From Prorocentrum cordatum (taxonomy: Eukaryota > Sar > Dinophyceae > Prorocentrales > Prorocentraceae), in the NCBI GenBank assembly GCA_963575745.1, contig CAUYUJ010020738.1:397638-461637 (forward strand): a stretch of DNA of 64,000 nt, written 5' to 3'. The position numbers and the translations under genes are program-made. The notes beneath the pieces were generated by a model. The model saw only the letters and a program-made list of their open reading frames with translations. It did no database searches and was not told where the DNA came from. Of the stretch, positions 18,790-29,179 are shown piece by piece (position 1 is the first letter of the stretch; every line of letters begins with the position of its first letter).

Positions 18790-19840
18790 TATCTCATCGA
18801 CTTTGGCTTTTGCGCAATGTCAACTTAACCAATCATGCGCGAGACGGGCTACCCGAGAGACGCAGTCCGCTGGGGGGGCAGTTTACAGCGCAGGCAACGC
18901 CTATCAACATGTCGAGATCAGACATCGCGCAATTATATGGCCCTTCCTTTCATCCTGCTCAGTTACCCTTAGCAGAGTCAGCGGAGGGGACAGACCCCGC
19001 AGCGGAGCAGGCGCGGCTGGAGAGACGCCGCCTTCGACGCTCGCGATTTGCCGAGGCTGCGCGGGGGCGCGGGGTGGCGGGGGCGGCGAGCGCGAGCCAG
19101 AGAGGGGGCGGCTCGAATGAAGTCGCCTGAGACGGTTGCGCCTTGCAGCTCTTGCGCCGGAGAGGGATCCGGTGAATTGCCGGCGGGGGCGTGCCAGAGG
19201 GAGGCAGGACAATCCACCTTAGCCGCCAGTGCTTGCGGCGCCATCCCCCCCCCCCCCCCCCCCATCGTGATCCCGTCCTTCCTGCCCTTCCTATCCCCCA
19301 TCGCCTCCGCCCTCCTTGCCCCCCTCGTCCCGGGCATTATATTGCGCCCCTGCCGCTCGGATCTCCTGGGCGGGGGGGGCGGAGAGGAGGGGGGTCCCGA
19401 CGCGCGCGCGCGCGTGCTGGCAGCCGCGCGGCAGCGCGGAGAGCAGGCCGACAGCTTGCCATTGCCCGCGGCTGAGGTAAAGGGGCGCCCAGGGATAATT
19501 GGAGGTATATCTGCATATGGAGGGCCATGGTGTTTTGGGCGCCCCTCGCCTCCCCCTCCTGCGCATTGGCCTGGCCGCCATTGGAGCAAGCGAGGGCTGA
19601 GTCGGGTCTCTTGTCATTGTTTCCCCCTCTTTCCCTTTGCTTCCGCGGCGCCTTGGGCGCGCGCGGTTTATTGGTCTCTCTCGCAAACGCAGTCCGTTCG
19701 GCGACCTCGGCCTGCCGGGGCGTCCGCGAGGAGGGGGGGGGGGGAGGGGGCGGAAGGGGGGGGGGGGGGGCGGGGGGGGGGGGGGATAGGGGGGCGGAGG
19801 AGGAGGAGGAGGAGGATGGAACTCGCCTCTTGGAGCACTC
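18790..19840. other. GC-rich region with long C and G homopolymers
   Basis: A C-run at about 19246-19263 and G-runs at about 19730-19785, with a CGCGCGCG tract near 19400. ORFs on both strands are composition artefacts. G-quadruplex formation is possible at the G-runs. Confidence 0.6.
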
Positions 19841-20040
19841 GTGAGGCTCTTTTGGGAAGTTCTGGGGTCATGTTGAGGCCCTCTCGGGGCGCCTTGGAGC
19901 CATCTTGGAGTTCTCTCGGGACCCTCTTCACAAGAGGGACTTGTTGGGCCATCTTGGAGGCTTTCGGTCAACAGAGGGACCCCTTCCGGGGCCTTCAAAT
20001 CCACTTACGGTCATGTTCTGGTCGGTCTCAGAGGAGGGCG
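19840..20040. repeat. Family A minisatellite, short copy
   Basis: Units such as CTCTCGGGGCGCCTTGGAGC and CATCTTGGAGTTCTCTCGGG. Same family as 1080-1830. Confidence 0.65.
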
Positions 20041-20254
20041 AGCATGTTTAAATCCTCGAACCAGGCCCAAACCACATTTAGGGCTTCGCTTTGTTACAAA
20101 CTCAAAGTATGTCAAAACCATGCTTAGAAAAATGGGCTCGGCGCTCCTTTGGCGAGCGCACTAGCAGCGCCGCCCTGCAACGACCTCATCGCTTTCGCTT
20201 AGAAATCTTGCGTGGGCATCGGGTGGGTCTTGGAGAGAACGGTGTCCAATCGTG

Positions 20255-20450
20255 GCGCCATTCTATGCGATGCGATGCGATGCAACGCGATGCAACAGTG
20301 ATCTGCTAAGCTATGGTATGCTACGCTATGCAATGCTGCACGGTGCTGTGCTACACCATGCGACGTAATGCTACGAGGGTTGCACATGTACTTATATGAT
20401 ATGTTATGTTGCCCCGTACTATGCAGTGCTATCGTCTGCTATGCTACGCG
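20255..20450. repeat. Degenerate TATGC/GATGC repeat
   Basis: Short units of the type GCGATGC, GCTATGC, GCTACGC in loose tandem. The same texture recurs at 27240-27730, 28080-28345 and 31390-32180. Confidence 0.7.
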
Positions 20451-20459
20451 GGCCCCGCC

Positions 20460-20598
20460 TCCCCGCCCCCCCCCCCTCCCCCCCCCCCCCCCCCCCCTCC
20501 CACACCCACCCCCATCCTCCTCCTTCCGCGCCAGCGCCGCGCAGGAGGAGGGGCTGAGGGGGAAGGGGGGGGGGGGGTGGGGGGGGGGGTGCGGGGGG

Positions 20599-20629
<31 letters not shown>

Positions 20630-20820
20630 CGACGAGGAAGGAGCGGGGCGCGCCGCCGCCGCGGGGGGGCGTCGCCGCCGCCGCGGCGGCGGCGGCGGCG
20701 GCGCGCATTACGGTGGCAGATTCGCTGCGCAGGCGGCGCGCGCGCGGGGCGCGCGCGCGAGGAGGGGAAGGAGGAGGAGGGGGCGAAGGAGGAGGAGAAG
20801 GAGGGGAAAAAGGCGAAGGA
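20460..20820. repeat. C- and G-homopolymer block
   Basis: C-runs of about 20 nt at 20462-20500 and G-runs up to about 28 nt at 20570-20630, then GCC/GGC and GGA triplets. Likely prone to sequencing error, so base counts here are uncertain. Confidence 0.85.
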
Positions 20821-20852
20821 GGATGGCAGGTAGGCCTTCAGTTGTGTTCCCC

Positions 20853-20940
20853 TCGCAGTGCTTGCGTTCAATGAGTGCCCGCTTCCCCCTGCAGTGCTTG
20901 CGTTCAATGAGTGCCCGCGTCCCCCATCGCAGTGCTTGGA
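20853..20940 (+). repeat. 35-bp tandem duplication
   Basis: CGCAGTGCTTGCGTTCAATG then AGTGCCCG occurs twice, with a third truncated copy beginning CGCAGTGCTTGG near 20927. Confidence 0.75.
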
Positions 20941-21009
20941 ATAATTTGAGGTCGGTGCCCATGAATAACCGCTTGGGCTTAGAACATAGCATGTGCAGAT
21001 TTTCGTCCA

Positions 21010-21919
21010 ATGCAGTGGGCTGCACAGATAGAGGCATATATTGAGGAATTTGCAGATGATACAGCTGTCGAGCAATGTGCCTGGGCCGCTCAGATAGAGG
21101 CAGACCTCGGAACTTGCAGATGACACAGCTGCCGAGCCAAGTGCTCGGGCCGCTCAGATAGAGGCCGACCTCTCGGAGTTTGCAGATGATACAGCAGATG
21201 ATGCAGCAGCAGGTGATACAGCAGCAGATGGTATAGCAATTGTGGCACGCGGCCGTGAATCATCGCGGTGGGCCCTGACGGCGCTGCACAAAAAGTTGCG
21301 GGGGAAACCCTCGGAGATGGTGTCTGGTCGAGCGGTTGAGTCGATGGCGTGGCCGATTAAGAGCAACGGTCTCAGGTCCTGCAAGCGCCCCCCAAAGATT
21401 GATCCCGTCTCGGGGTCGATGATCACAGCCGTCGCCTCGTCCTCATCGTTCATGTCGATGGTGTCCCTTGGCGAGGTCCACGGCCAGAGCGAGTGGGAAA
21501 CTAAATTCACGCTGGCCCGTTTCTATTCGGCCTTGCGCTTACTGATGCGGAGGCAAGGTTTGCAGATGGCGCGCCGTTTGCGCGCCGAGGTAGTCGAGGC
21601 GGGTGGGGGACTTATCTGTTTCAGCGAGTTCGCGTCTTACGACGAGACACCTCTGCCAGCGAGGGTGCTTGCCGAAGAGAACGTCGTCGTGAATGTCGGG
21701 GCAAACGGCGCGGCAATCGTGGAACCAGGCCTTGACAATGACGCGATCGCCACGGCTGCGCAGGAGGAGCCTAGGGCAAGGATTCTGCATGCGGAATTTC
21801 ACATTTCGATGTTGGTGAAGGTTGGCTCCATTTGCCAGGGCGTCAGTTTGGAGTTCCCTTGTCCGCTGCAGGTCATGGACAGAGCCACGGGCGAGACCTA
21901 CGCCCAGCGCCTCGGCTGA
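21010..21919 (+). CDS. Unknown multi-part gene, segment 1 (acidic repeats and first domain)
   Basis: A start at 21010 (MQWAAQIEAYIEEFADDTA) opens three tandem units of AAQIEADLSEFADDTA, about 60-70 bp each. The second unit lacks two bases, shifting the frame exactly as needed to enter the long frame from 21242. From there MARGRESSRWALTALHKKLR runs open for 225 codons, with a domain of unknown type (KFTLARFYSALRLLMRRQGL; LICFSEFASYDETPL). A TGA at 21917 stops it, but the same frame continues coding-like afterwards. It probably belongs to a dinoflagellate multicopy family, but I cannot name a function. Confidence 0.5.
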
Positions 21920-22636
21920 CAGGGCAGGAAGGGCCTGGGCGACATCTCCACCATATTCATGCGGCGCGATCGGCACGTGCTGAGTGATTCTGACGGTGCT
22001 GTGCTGCGGGGCGAGCGGCGCCTCGCCACTAAGCGCCCTGACGTTGGCGTGGCGCAGGGCTTCTGCCGGCTGCGTCGCATTTCGGCGATTGCCTCCAATG
22101 GGGGCGACAAGATTATGAAGGACGATGTCAGTGAAATTGTCGACATAGCTATATCGTTGAAGGCTTCGGGGGGCATGCGAGTATTTCGCCGCGCCCTCAG
22201 GGCAGTCATTCGTGCGCGACTTATCGTGCTCAGGGGTTCGCCTGGTTTCGTGGCATATCGTCGCAGGGCTAAGCTGCTCGACGTCTTCTGTCCGATCCAC
22301 CCTGGCAACCACTCCGCCTTCGTCGATTGGGCCATAGTGCAGCTCTGCGCCAATTGTAATTGGGACAACAAGCGTACATTCGAAGTCTATGTCTCAGGTC
22401 CATGCGACTATGAGGAGGTGGTTCAGTACGTTTGCGTGCATTTCGTGACGGCGGTGGCTGGACGTTGCTTCCGACCATGCCCGAGGTCGCGATGGACAGG
22501 CGCAAGGGATGCGCTGGAGAGGCTCGGGCTGTTAAAATGTCCATGGGTTGTTCCAGGAGGCATGCGCGGTGTTCTGCAAGAGTTTCAACGTGCGCATTTC
22601 AGAGCAGCACCAGGGGCAGATGCTTCCGATCGCTGA
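21920..22636 (+). CDS. Unknown multi-part gene, segment 2
   Basis: Same frame as segment 1 past the TGA: QGRKGLGDISTIFMRRDRHV then VAQGFCRLRRISAIASNGGD, and a Cys/Trp stretch VDWAIVQLCANCNWDNKRTF followed by YEEVVQYVCVHFVTAV and RSRWTGARDALERLG. The last part suits a recurrent dinoflagellate-specific family in my memory, unverified. From about 22545 the plausible reading switches frame (next segment), so the final 30 codons are probably out of frame. Confidence 0.5.
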   Translation, partial: QGRKGLGDISTIFMRRDRHVLSDSDGAVLRGERRLATKRPDVGVAQGFCRLRRISAIASNGGDKIMKDDVSEIVDIAISLKASGGMRVFRRALRAVIRARLIVLRGSPGFVAYRRRAKLLDVFCPIHPGNHSAFVDWAIVQLCANCNWDNKRTFEVYVSGPCDYEEVVQYVCVHFVTAVAGRCFRPCPRSRWTGARDALERLGLLKCPWVVPGGMRGVLQEFQRAHFRAAPGADASDR

Positions 22637-23069
22637 CGTTGTTGACGAGCCAGCCCAGAACTCCGAAGGGCATCTCCCCGCTGACCACCATAGCGATGCC
22701 AATGCCCAGCTCATCAAGCAGAGGAAGCAGTACATGAAGGTCGGGCTTGAATTCCGTGTCTGCGTTTCGGCGCCAGCAAAGTTGGTCGTCATGACGATGG
22801 GTGTCGAGCCGCAGCAGGCTCTCATGCAATATGCCATCGGCTTGGCGGGCAAGGCGCGGGAGAAGAAGCAGAACGCCCGCCGCGCGTTTGCAGTGCAGCA
22901 GGGCTTGGACGCAAAACCGAAGCGGTTCAGAGTGCAGGAGGCGTACGACGTCGCTCAGGAATCGAAGTACAAGGATGAGGTGACCGACTTGCTCGACGGG
23001 GCGAAAGATGCGTGGGAAGCCTTGCCGTTAGCAAGTCGAACATCAGATGCTCGGTGTCTAGCGTTCTGA
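22548..23069 (+). CDS. Unknown multi-part gene, segment 3
   Basis: In a new frame: EACAVFCKSFNVRISEQHQG then QMLPIADVVDEPAQN, VGLEFRVCVSAPAKLVVMTM and a helical tail KAREKKQNARRAFAVQQGLD. It stops at TGA 23067; coding continues seven bases later in the third frame, implying another indel. Confidence 0.5.
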   Translation: MFQEACAVFCKSFNVRISEQHQGQMLPIADVVDEPAQNSEGHLPADHHSDANAQLIKQRKQYMKVGLEFRVCVSAPAKLVVMTMGVEPQQALMQYAIGLAGKAREKKQNARRAFAVQQGLDAKPKRFRVQEAYDVAQESKYKDEVTDLLDGAKDAWEALPLASRTSDARCLAF

Positions 23070-23073
23070 CTAC

Positions 23074-23936
23074 TTGCGTTCGGGGCGGCCTATGCATATG
23101 AAGCTAGTTCGACCCAGTCTGAATTTCCCCAATCGCACGTGCTGGCTTGCCTTCGATCGCGCACGAGATAACGACGTGTCCTACGTGGGTCGGGCGCTGG
23201 GCATGTGCCCGAGGTGCCGCTTCGACCCCTGGATGTTGAAGCTCGTGGAGCACTACGGCGAGGACATCTGCACCGAGCGCGCCGTCATCGACGTTGTCAC
23301 CAGGGCAATGCACGAGGAAGTTGACACTGCGAGAAGGGAGGCTACTCATGCGAGCATCCGTCGGGACGTGATCAAGGCGTCATGCCAGTCGTCAGCGATA
23401 GAGCTCGGTTTGGCCAGCGGCCGCTTCGTTGACAGGAAGGGCAAGCAGATCTGCGACAGCAAATCTCTGGAGGCCCGCGGCGATGACCAGACTGGGGAGG
23501 CTAGCGGCGCCGAGGAGGCAGCGCCGAAAAGGTCCAAGGGGCCAAGTGGAGGCGCACGCAGGGCGTGGCTGAGCGAGAAGCTCCGAGGCGTGCCCAGAGC
23601 GGAGCAGGACCTCAAGGGCACCCACGACGCGTACAAGCAGCAGACGCCAGAGGAGAGGCTATATTACACTAAAGATGAAGCTGCAGCCACGCAAGCTGGT
23701 CGAGCAGGCGTTGCAAAACCATTCGGCCCCGATGCTCAGGATGCGCAGAGAGCCTTGCATCGCGATGCACGCCGCGAAGAACTGCGGGTGATCAAGGAAT
23801 CCATTACCGACCGCATGAGGGCGCAAGTGCATGACGATCAGCAGCCGCCGCATTTGTCATCCTCGAGCTTGGCTGTGCTGCCCACTGGTGCTAATGCATT
23901 CGCCTGCATTGCAGACGGCGTCGCACAGGCCCGCAG
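23074..23936 (+). CDS. Unknown multi-part gene, segment 4 (exon before the inserted element)
   Basis: Frame from RPMHMKLVRPSLNFPNRTCW through CPRCRFDPWMLKLVEHYGED to a charged, disordered region (EASGAEEAAPKRSKGPSGGA; KEKLRG-like helices) and NAFACIADGVAQARR. Coding sense stops at CGCAG|GAC, the left edge of the 1,504-bp element, and resumes in the same frame at 25449. The ORF itself runs on to 24213, but only through the element's GC-rich DNA. Confidence 0.55.
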
Positions 23937-24298
23937 GACTAGGAGGAGTCGGCTTGCAGGGGGGGGCGGGCGCGGGGGGTCGCCAACGACCGCGCCGATT
24001 CCATCGCGGCCCGCTGTCCCTTCCCGGGACTCTCAGGAATCCTCCGGGCCCAGTCGGCCTCGCAGTCGGCGCCGGCGTCGCGTCGCCCGCGAGCGCCAGC
24101 CGGCGGGCGGGCCGACCTTGTTGCGCATGTTTGGCGCGAGAGACCCGCGCGGGCCTCGCGCTGTGCCCGCGCCCCAGGGCGACGGCCCAGTCCCTTGTAG
24201 CCTCCCGCGCTGACGCGATGGCCTCGCGCGCGGCGCAGGAGCGGGCGCCGCCGACCGTTTGGTTCGGTTCCGCGCACTTCTCATGCGAGAACGCAAAG

Positions 24299-24344
24299 CC
24301 CCCCATGCTGCTCGCGCGCTTTGCGCGCTGAGCAGCATGGGGGG
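24299..24344. repeat. Strong hairpin inside the introner-like element
   Basis: CCCCCCATGCTGCTC (24299-24313) pairs with GAGCAGCATGGGGGG (24330-24344). An inner GCGCGC-TTT-GCGCGC extends the stem, with a single bulged T. The total is about 21 paired bases. Confidence 0.9.
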
Positions 24345-24639
24345 CGACGGCCGCGCGTTCAATGGGAAACCGCAACGCAAGTTTCCATTCCCGCGCGCGG
24401 GGCGGGGTATGAACTTGCAGATGCGCCGACGGTCGAGAACTCGCGCGCGCGCGCCCGCGCCCGCCATGTTGGGCGTGCGCGCTGGGCCCGGAAATTTGCG
24501 GCTCGGCCGCCCGATGCGCCCCAAAAATCGCCCCGCCTCCCCCCCCGCCCCCCTCCCCCTCAACACTCTTCCGCGCTCGTGGAAAAATTTTGCCGCCGAG
24601 GCGGGGGCTCGGGCCGCGGCCTGATGGCCTCCGGGGCAC

Positions 24640-24815
24640 AGGGGAATCAAAGGAATCAGTACGGAATCAGTACAGAATCAAACCAGAATCGGCACAACTG
24701 CGACCCCTGATTCTAGCGGAATCAAAAGAATCAGCACGGAATCAATACTGAATCAAAGGAGGAATCGGCGATGGAACCAGAATCGGCCAGAACGGGGAAG
24801 TAGGCCAGAATCGGT
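24640..24815 (+). repeat. GGAATCA-type short tandem repeats
   Basis: About ten occurrences of GGAATCA, AGAATC and AATCAGTAC in loose tandem, inside the introner-like element. Confidence 0.75.
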
Positions 24816-25448
24816 GCCATAACCAATGGAGAGAGGCCTTTTTCCCGCGAGTTCATTGCGGCGGGCCCGCGGCGCGGGCGCGCCGCGCGACTTCGCTGGT
24901 TCAGCGAGGCGCGCAGTCGGCGTTCAGAGTGAACAGGTTGTTTTCAGGGCGATATCCTGGCGGCGCGCTGGCGCATTGCGCATTTGCGCATTCCTGGCGG
25001 GCTGTTTGAGGGCGACCCGGCAGCGTCGGCCGAATGGCCCGCAAATGCCGCGCGGCCGATCGCGCGCCCCATGCGGTCACGTCGACCGCCGTGTGCCGCG
25101 ACGGCCGCGCGCCCCGGGCCGCGCCATTCCCGCGTTGGATTGGACGGCGCAGCGCCCGTCCTCCAAAAGTCGTCACATGCATATCGCGCGCGTCGAGCCA
25201 GCAGCAATCGCTCCCAGAAGCAGCCTTGACAGGCGCCCCATGCCCGTTGTCGCCCAGTTCCGATCCAAATCGTAGTTTCTCAGGATGCGCTTGCGCGAAT
25301 GCGAGCGCGCGGGCAAGTAACGCGCGCGCGCTTGGCGCAGCCTGGAAAATCTCACGTGGAGCCCCCCAGGGGCGCGGGGCGCCAGCGACGCTTCCGCCCG
25401 CCTCCCGCGCGCCCGACCCACCCCCGCAAGCCGACTCCTCCTACGCAG

Positions 25449-26433
25449 GACCAGGCACATCGCAGACAAGAAGCGCGTGCTGGAACAGAAGCTTTACGAC
25501 GAGGCCTTGGCGGCGCATACTGGGCAATCTGATGCTCTGGCCGAGGCATTGGAAGTTGTTCCTGGCGTCTGCATGTCGGGTCTGCCACTCACTACGGCAT
25601 GGGAGCGCCGACCCCCTTTAACTTCGACGGTCAAGTCAGCTTGCTGGATGCCTCGGTCAGCCAGAGATTTGGCCAAGCTCGTGGCGAGCCTAGACTCGTC
25701 GTCCCATCCCGCTTGCATGCGCATTGCTTCGGCCCTGGACTCGGATTGGGAGACGCGCCACCTCGTCGCCCAGCATGACAAGCGCGAACAGTTCGGCAAG
25801 ATGCCAAATAAACGCTCGGCGTGTTGGATTCTCAACCGTTGCTGCTGCCGCGGGGATCATCGTCTACTTAAAGCCATGGTGTCTGGACTATACGCGTGCC
25901 TCGGTCGAGTCTTTCCGACAGGTAAGCCTGATAGACACGATCTGCAGCAAGGTTGGTTTGTCGCGTGCATCGTCAGTCGGGCGCCTGAGCCATTGGCGGA
26001 GGAAGAGGTGGAGGATCGGGTTACTCAAACATGGTGGCTGCGCGTTTCGTTTCAGAGCCTGAGCCCTTTATTTGCAGTGTATACGGGCATGGGCTCAGGC
26101 AGTTCCACCGAGGACGACTTCGTCAAGCTCGAGGCCGAGTCCGCCATATGTTGCGACTACGACGTTATGGAGTCCATGAGGGATGAAGTTGGATTCGGCG
26201 CTGCGTTGCATCGCCGATATTATCGCCTCATCGCTTCTGAAGCCGTCGTCGGCGCGACCCAGCCGAAGTTCCAGAAGGCGCGCGCTTTCGGGAAGGAGCT
26301 GTGCTTTTGGCCTGGGCCGGTGATTAACAAGAGATCGGCCGCCTTCCTCAGGTCGTGCAGGGTTGCGCTTAAGCCTCTGACGTCGTTGGGTGGTGCGTGG
26401 GGGGCTCACGCTATCGTCAAGAGGGGGGTGTAG
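25449..26433 (+). CDS. Unknown multi-part gene, segment 5 (after the inserted element)
   Basis: Continues segment 4 in frame: TRHIADKKRVLEQKLYDEAL, then a long globular region (ARDLAKLVASLDSSSHPACM; HRRYYRLIASEAVVGATQPK; ELCFWPGPVINKRSAAFLRS) to TAG 26431. Coding sense resumes in the same frame at about 26466 after a pyrimidine-rich TTCTCAG, so either a very short intron of about 40 nt or a decayed stretch separates them. No known family recognised. Confidence 0.55.
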
Positions 26434-26466
26434 CGGTAATTCCTAACAGTCTGCGCTCTTCTCAGG

Positions 26467-27169
26467 TTGCAAGCAGCTGCTCGCGGCGGCGCCCCCGGGC
26501 ACGGCGGTGACCCGGGCGGCGCCGAGGGCGAGGATGCAGAGGTTGACATCGACAACGGGGACGAGGACAACGACCATGGAGACCTCGACGTTCCTGTCGA
26601 CGGCATCGAGGGCGAGGGCTCCGAACCTAAAGGGAGCGAGAACGAGGAGGACTCAGAGGATGGGCAGGAGGATCCCCCTGCTGGTGGAGGCGGAGGCGGT
26701 GGCGGAGGCTGGTGACCTCCCTGGCGGTGGCGACGACGGTGGCGGAGGCGGTGATCCCCCTGACGAAGGCGACGGCGGTGGCCCCCCTGACGGAGGCGGC
26801 GGCGGTGGGCCAGGGGGTCCGCATGTCCCTGCTGATGTGCACCTCCCCGTCGGATGCGGCGAGATCGTGTACTGCGAGACCACCAACAGGTTCGCGGCCT
26901 ACTGCAGGGACTTAGGACACGGCCAGCGCAGTCGGGAGCGGACGGCGCTTGGCTTCTTGGCGGCCTGGCTCTTGGACGGCCACAACTGGGCGGATAAGCC
27001 TGACCACTGTGGAATATGCGTTCACTCCATGACTTACATGATGCGCCAGAACGCGCGCGGCACCGTCGAGCGCATGGCACATGACGGCGACGTGACTGCC
27101 CTTCGCATATTGGCATTCGAACGGGCGCGCAGAATGGAAGAGGGGCCCGAGCCTGATATGCAGCCCTAG
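26467..27169 (+). CDS. Unknown multi-part gene, segment 6 (acidic and Gly/Pro linker, C-terminal domain)
   Basis: First an acidic stretch (EGEDAEVDIDNGDEDNDHGD; SEPKGSENEEDSEDGQED), then a glycine run at about 26690-26710 where the frame moves by one. A Gly/Asp/Pro linker follows, then a compact C-terminal domain GEIVYCETTNRFAAYCRDLG, RTALGFLAAWLLDGHNWADK and a helical end to TAG 27167. The C-terminal layout (short strand, Cys, ...GFLAAWL...) recalls a family abundant in dinoflagellate proteomes, from memory only. Confidence 0.55.
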
Positions 27170-27239
27170 ATTTCATCATGTGTGGAGAGTGCCGCAGTAC
27201 GAACATTATTTCCACTAGCATTCTTCACCCCAGGACAAA

Positions 27240-27730
27240 CGCTACGCCATGAAGTATTATGATATGCTATGAATTGCTGAGGTGCGCTATGCTTCCGGCT
27301 CATTAAGGGCTCTCGGTGCATTTGGGTGTCTATCGGTGTCTCTCGGTGCACCTTCCCTCTTGCGTCCCTGATCCCTCAATCCTCCCTCTCCCATTCCCCT
27401 TCTGAGGTCTCAGAACTGAGCACTCGCGGGGCCCCCATTCCAGGCCCTCTCGGGGGGCTCCTGACATCTTGGGCAACTTGAGAGGGCTATCGATACTGTG
27501 TGCGTTCGTTATTCCCGAGGCTTCCTGTTCACCCCATGGGATCATAACCCGCCCGATGCATTCATATACTGTTCTACCCAACCTACTCTCACATCGTATC
27601 ATAGCATATGTACTTGGTACTAGGCATACCATGTAAACACACAGCATAGCATTGCCGCAATCCGTGGCATCGCATAGCATAGCATCTCACGCAAAGCCAG
27701 CCGCATTTGCGTACTATTCCATTGCGAGTC
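27240..27730. repeat. Degenerate TATGC/GCATA repeats with mixed sequence
   Basis: Scattered GCTATG, ATAGCAT and TCTCGGTG units; no gene recognised up to 28080. Confidence 0.55.
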
Positions 27731-28079
27731 CTCACGTTAGACAGCCTCCGAAGTCAGCTTGCCGAGATGGGGGCGGTGATCCCTGGATGCGGGTTGCTGG
27801 CGCCAGACACGACGGGGCTCGTCGATGGTTTCGGGTGCCCGAACGAGGCTGTGGATGAATCTTGATTGCTTGGCTCGTCTGGGGTTGCCACATACAAATC
27901 GCCAGAACTGTAGGTGCAGTGTGATTGTGTATGAGCGCTTTGTGCAAGAGTCCTTCGGCTCTAATTCAGAGCTCCGTGCAGCGCGTGGCTTCTCAGTGCG
28001 TGACGTTGCAGTCGTTTGCGGCGTCGGCCTCCGTGAGCCTTGCGCACGCGAAGCTCTTTGAAAAGCGTGGCGCCATCAA

Positions 28080-28345
28080 CGGGTTTGGCACGACATGGGA
28101 CGCTGAGCAATGGCAATATATGTCAGGATATGCTAACCATGCTACTACGTTGTGCAATGCTGTGCTATGCCGCCAATGCCACGTTGTGGTGCGTCGTTGT
28201 TGATGTGGCATCCCAGGCGCATGAGCTGCTACGCGGTGATTTCGGAAGCGCTGCATGCTACGCTATGCTAGGCCGTGCGGTGCTATGAAAACGCGGTATG
28301 ACATATTATGATGTGCTCTGCTATACTTTGCCATGTAATAGATTC
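28080..28345. repeat. Degenerate GCTATGC repeat
   Basis: Repeated GCTACGC, GCTATGC and GTGCTATG units, like 20255-20450. Confidence 0.6.
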
Positions 28346-29175
28346 CTTCAGGTGGCCTCCGCCCTACTCGGCCTTAAGGCCGAGTAGAGCTGTGGCCACC
28401 GTGTAGATTACGGTGATTGGTGCAAGGTGGCCCCATGGGGCTTGTTGAAGTGGCCCGATGGCCGCGCGTGAGCGGGCCGGCGTTCGGCCCGCGTTCCTGC
28501 CAGCCCCCCCGTGCCCCCCCCCCGCCCATTTGAACTCCGCCCTCCTTCCTGCCCCCCCCCCCCATCCCTCCACCTTGGCACTGCTGCTCCTCCGACCCCA
28601 CCCCCGCCAGTTGTTGTCTGATAGCGCCTGCGAAATGCCACCGCTGCCGGTGATTCGTGGCCACTCCGAACGGCTCTGGCCTGCTCGAGCGCCGATTCCG
28701 ATGAGCATGTCGCCCCGTCCGAGGCCACTCGCCCCCTCTCACCTCCTGGCCCCCCCACCAACCCCTCTTCGGACTCCTTTGTTTTTTCTTCGCCCCCAGC
28801 CGATCCCCACCCGCGCCCATCCCCCGTCGCCAGATCATCCCTCTCCCTACTCTTGGGCCGAATTCGGCCATTCGAAATCGGCCGTCGGCATCGCCCTCGC
28901 AAGGTGCAGCACGACCCGCGCTGCGCCGAGGGATTTCGTCGTTCCTTTTAGATAGCTGCGCCTCGCGTGCTCCCTGATCCACTGGAGCGCGACATCATTG
29001 CGGCAGGGGGTGTCGGGACCTACACGGATCAGGGCCATGCTCTCTCGATCGATGTACCCCCTTTTCGAGTCGAGCCCATAGCCTATGGCGCAGAGAATCT
29101 GCAGTTCTAAAAACAGACAGTGCTGCACAATATGATGGAACACGACAGTGCGTACTATGAAACGGCAGGGTAGGT
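28346..29175. other. Pyrimidine-rich stretch without recognised gene
   Basis: C-rich runs at 28505-28620 and 28750-28860; open frames on both strands are Pro/Gly-rich composition artefacts. Confidence 0.45.
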
Positions 29176-29179
29176 TATG

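Larger units (their letters stand above)
23940..25443. mobile_element. Introner-like element with 18-bp TIRs and 8-bp TSD
   Basis: The left end 23940-23957 reads TAGGAGGAGTCGGCTTGC and the right end 25426-25443 is its exact reverse complement. Weaker G-rich symmetry extends further in. The element is flanked by the perfect direct repeat CGCAGGAC (23932-23939 and 25444-25451). Splicing at CGCAG|GAC on both sides would remove 1,512 bp, a multiple of three, and joins ...AQARR to TRHIADKKRV in one open frame. The donor would begin GA, the acceptor AG. Inside are a strong hairpin (24299-24344) and AATC-type repeats. No transposase is encoded, so this is a non-autonomous element acting as an intron. 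Confidence 0.85.

Noticed and set aside
21050-21075. EEFADDTA read as an RT YADD motif
   Set aside because: It is one unit of an acidic tandem repeat (AAQIEADLSEFADDTA) with no other RT motifs nearby.
23857-24650. Minus-strand ORFs of 200-260 codons
   Set aside because: Fall in the GC-rich introner-like element; Arg/Ala/Gly composition only and no domain.
24326-26715. Transposase gene within the TIR element
   Set aside because: No DDE, YR or other transposase motif seen in any frame between 23940 and 25443.
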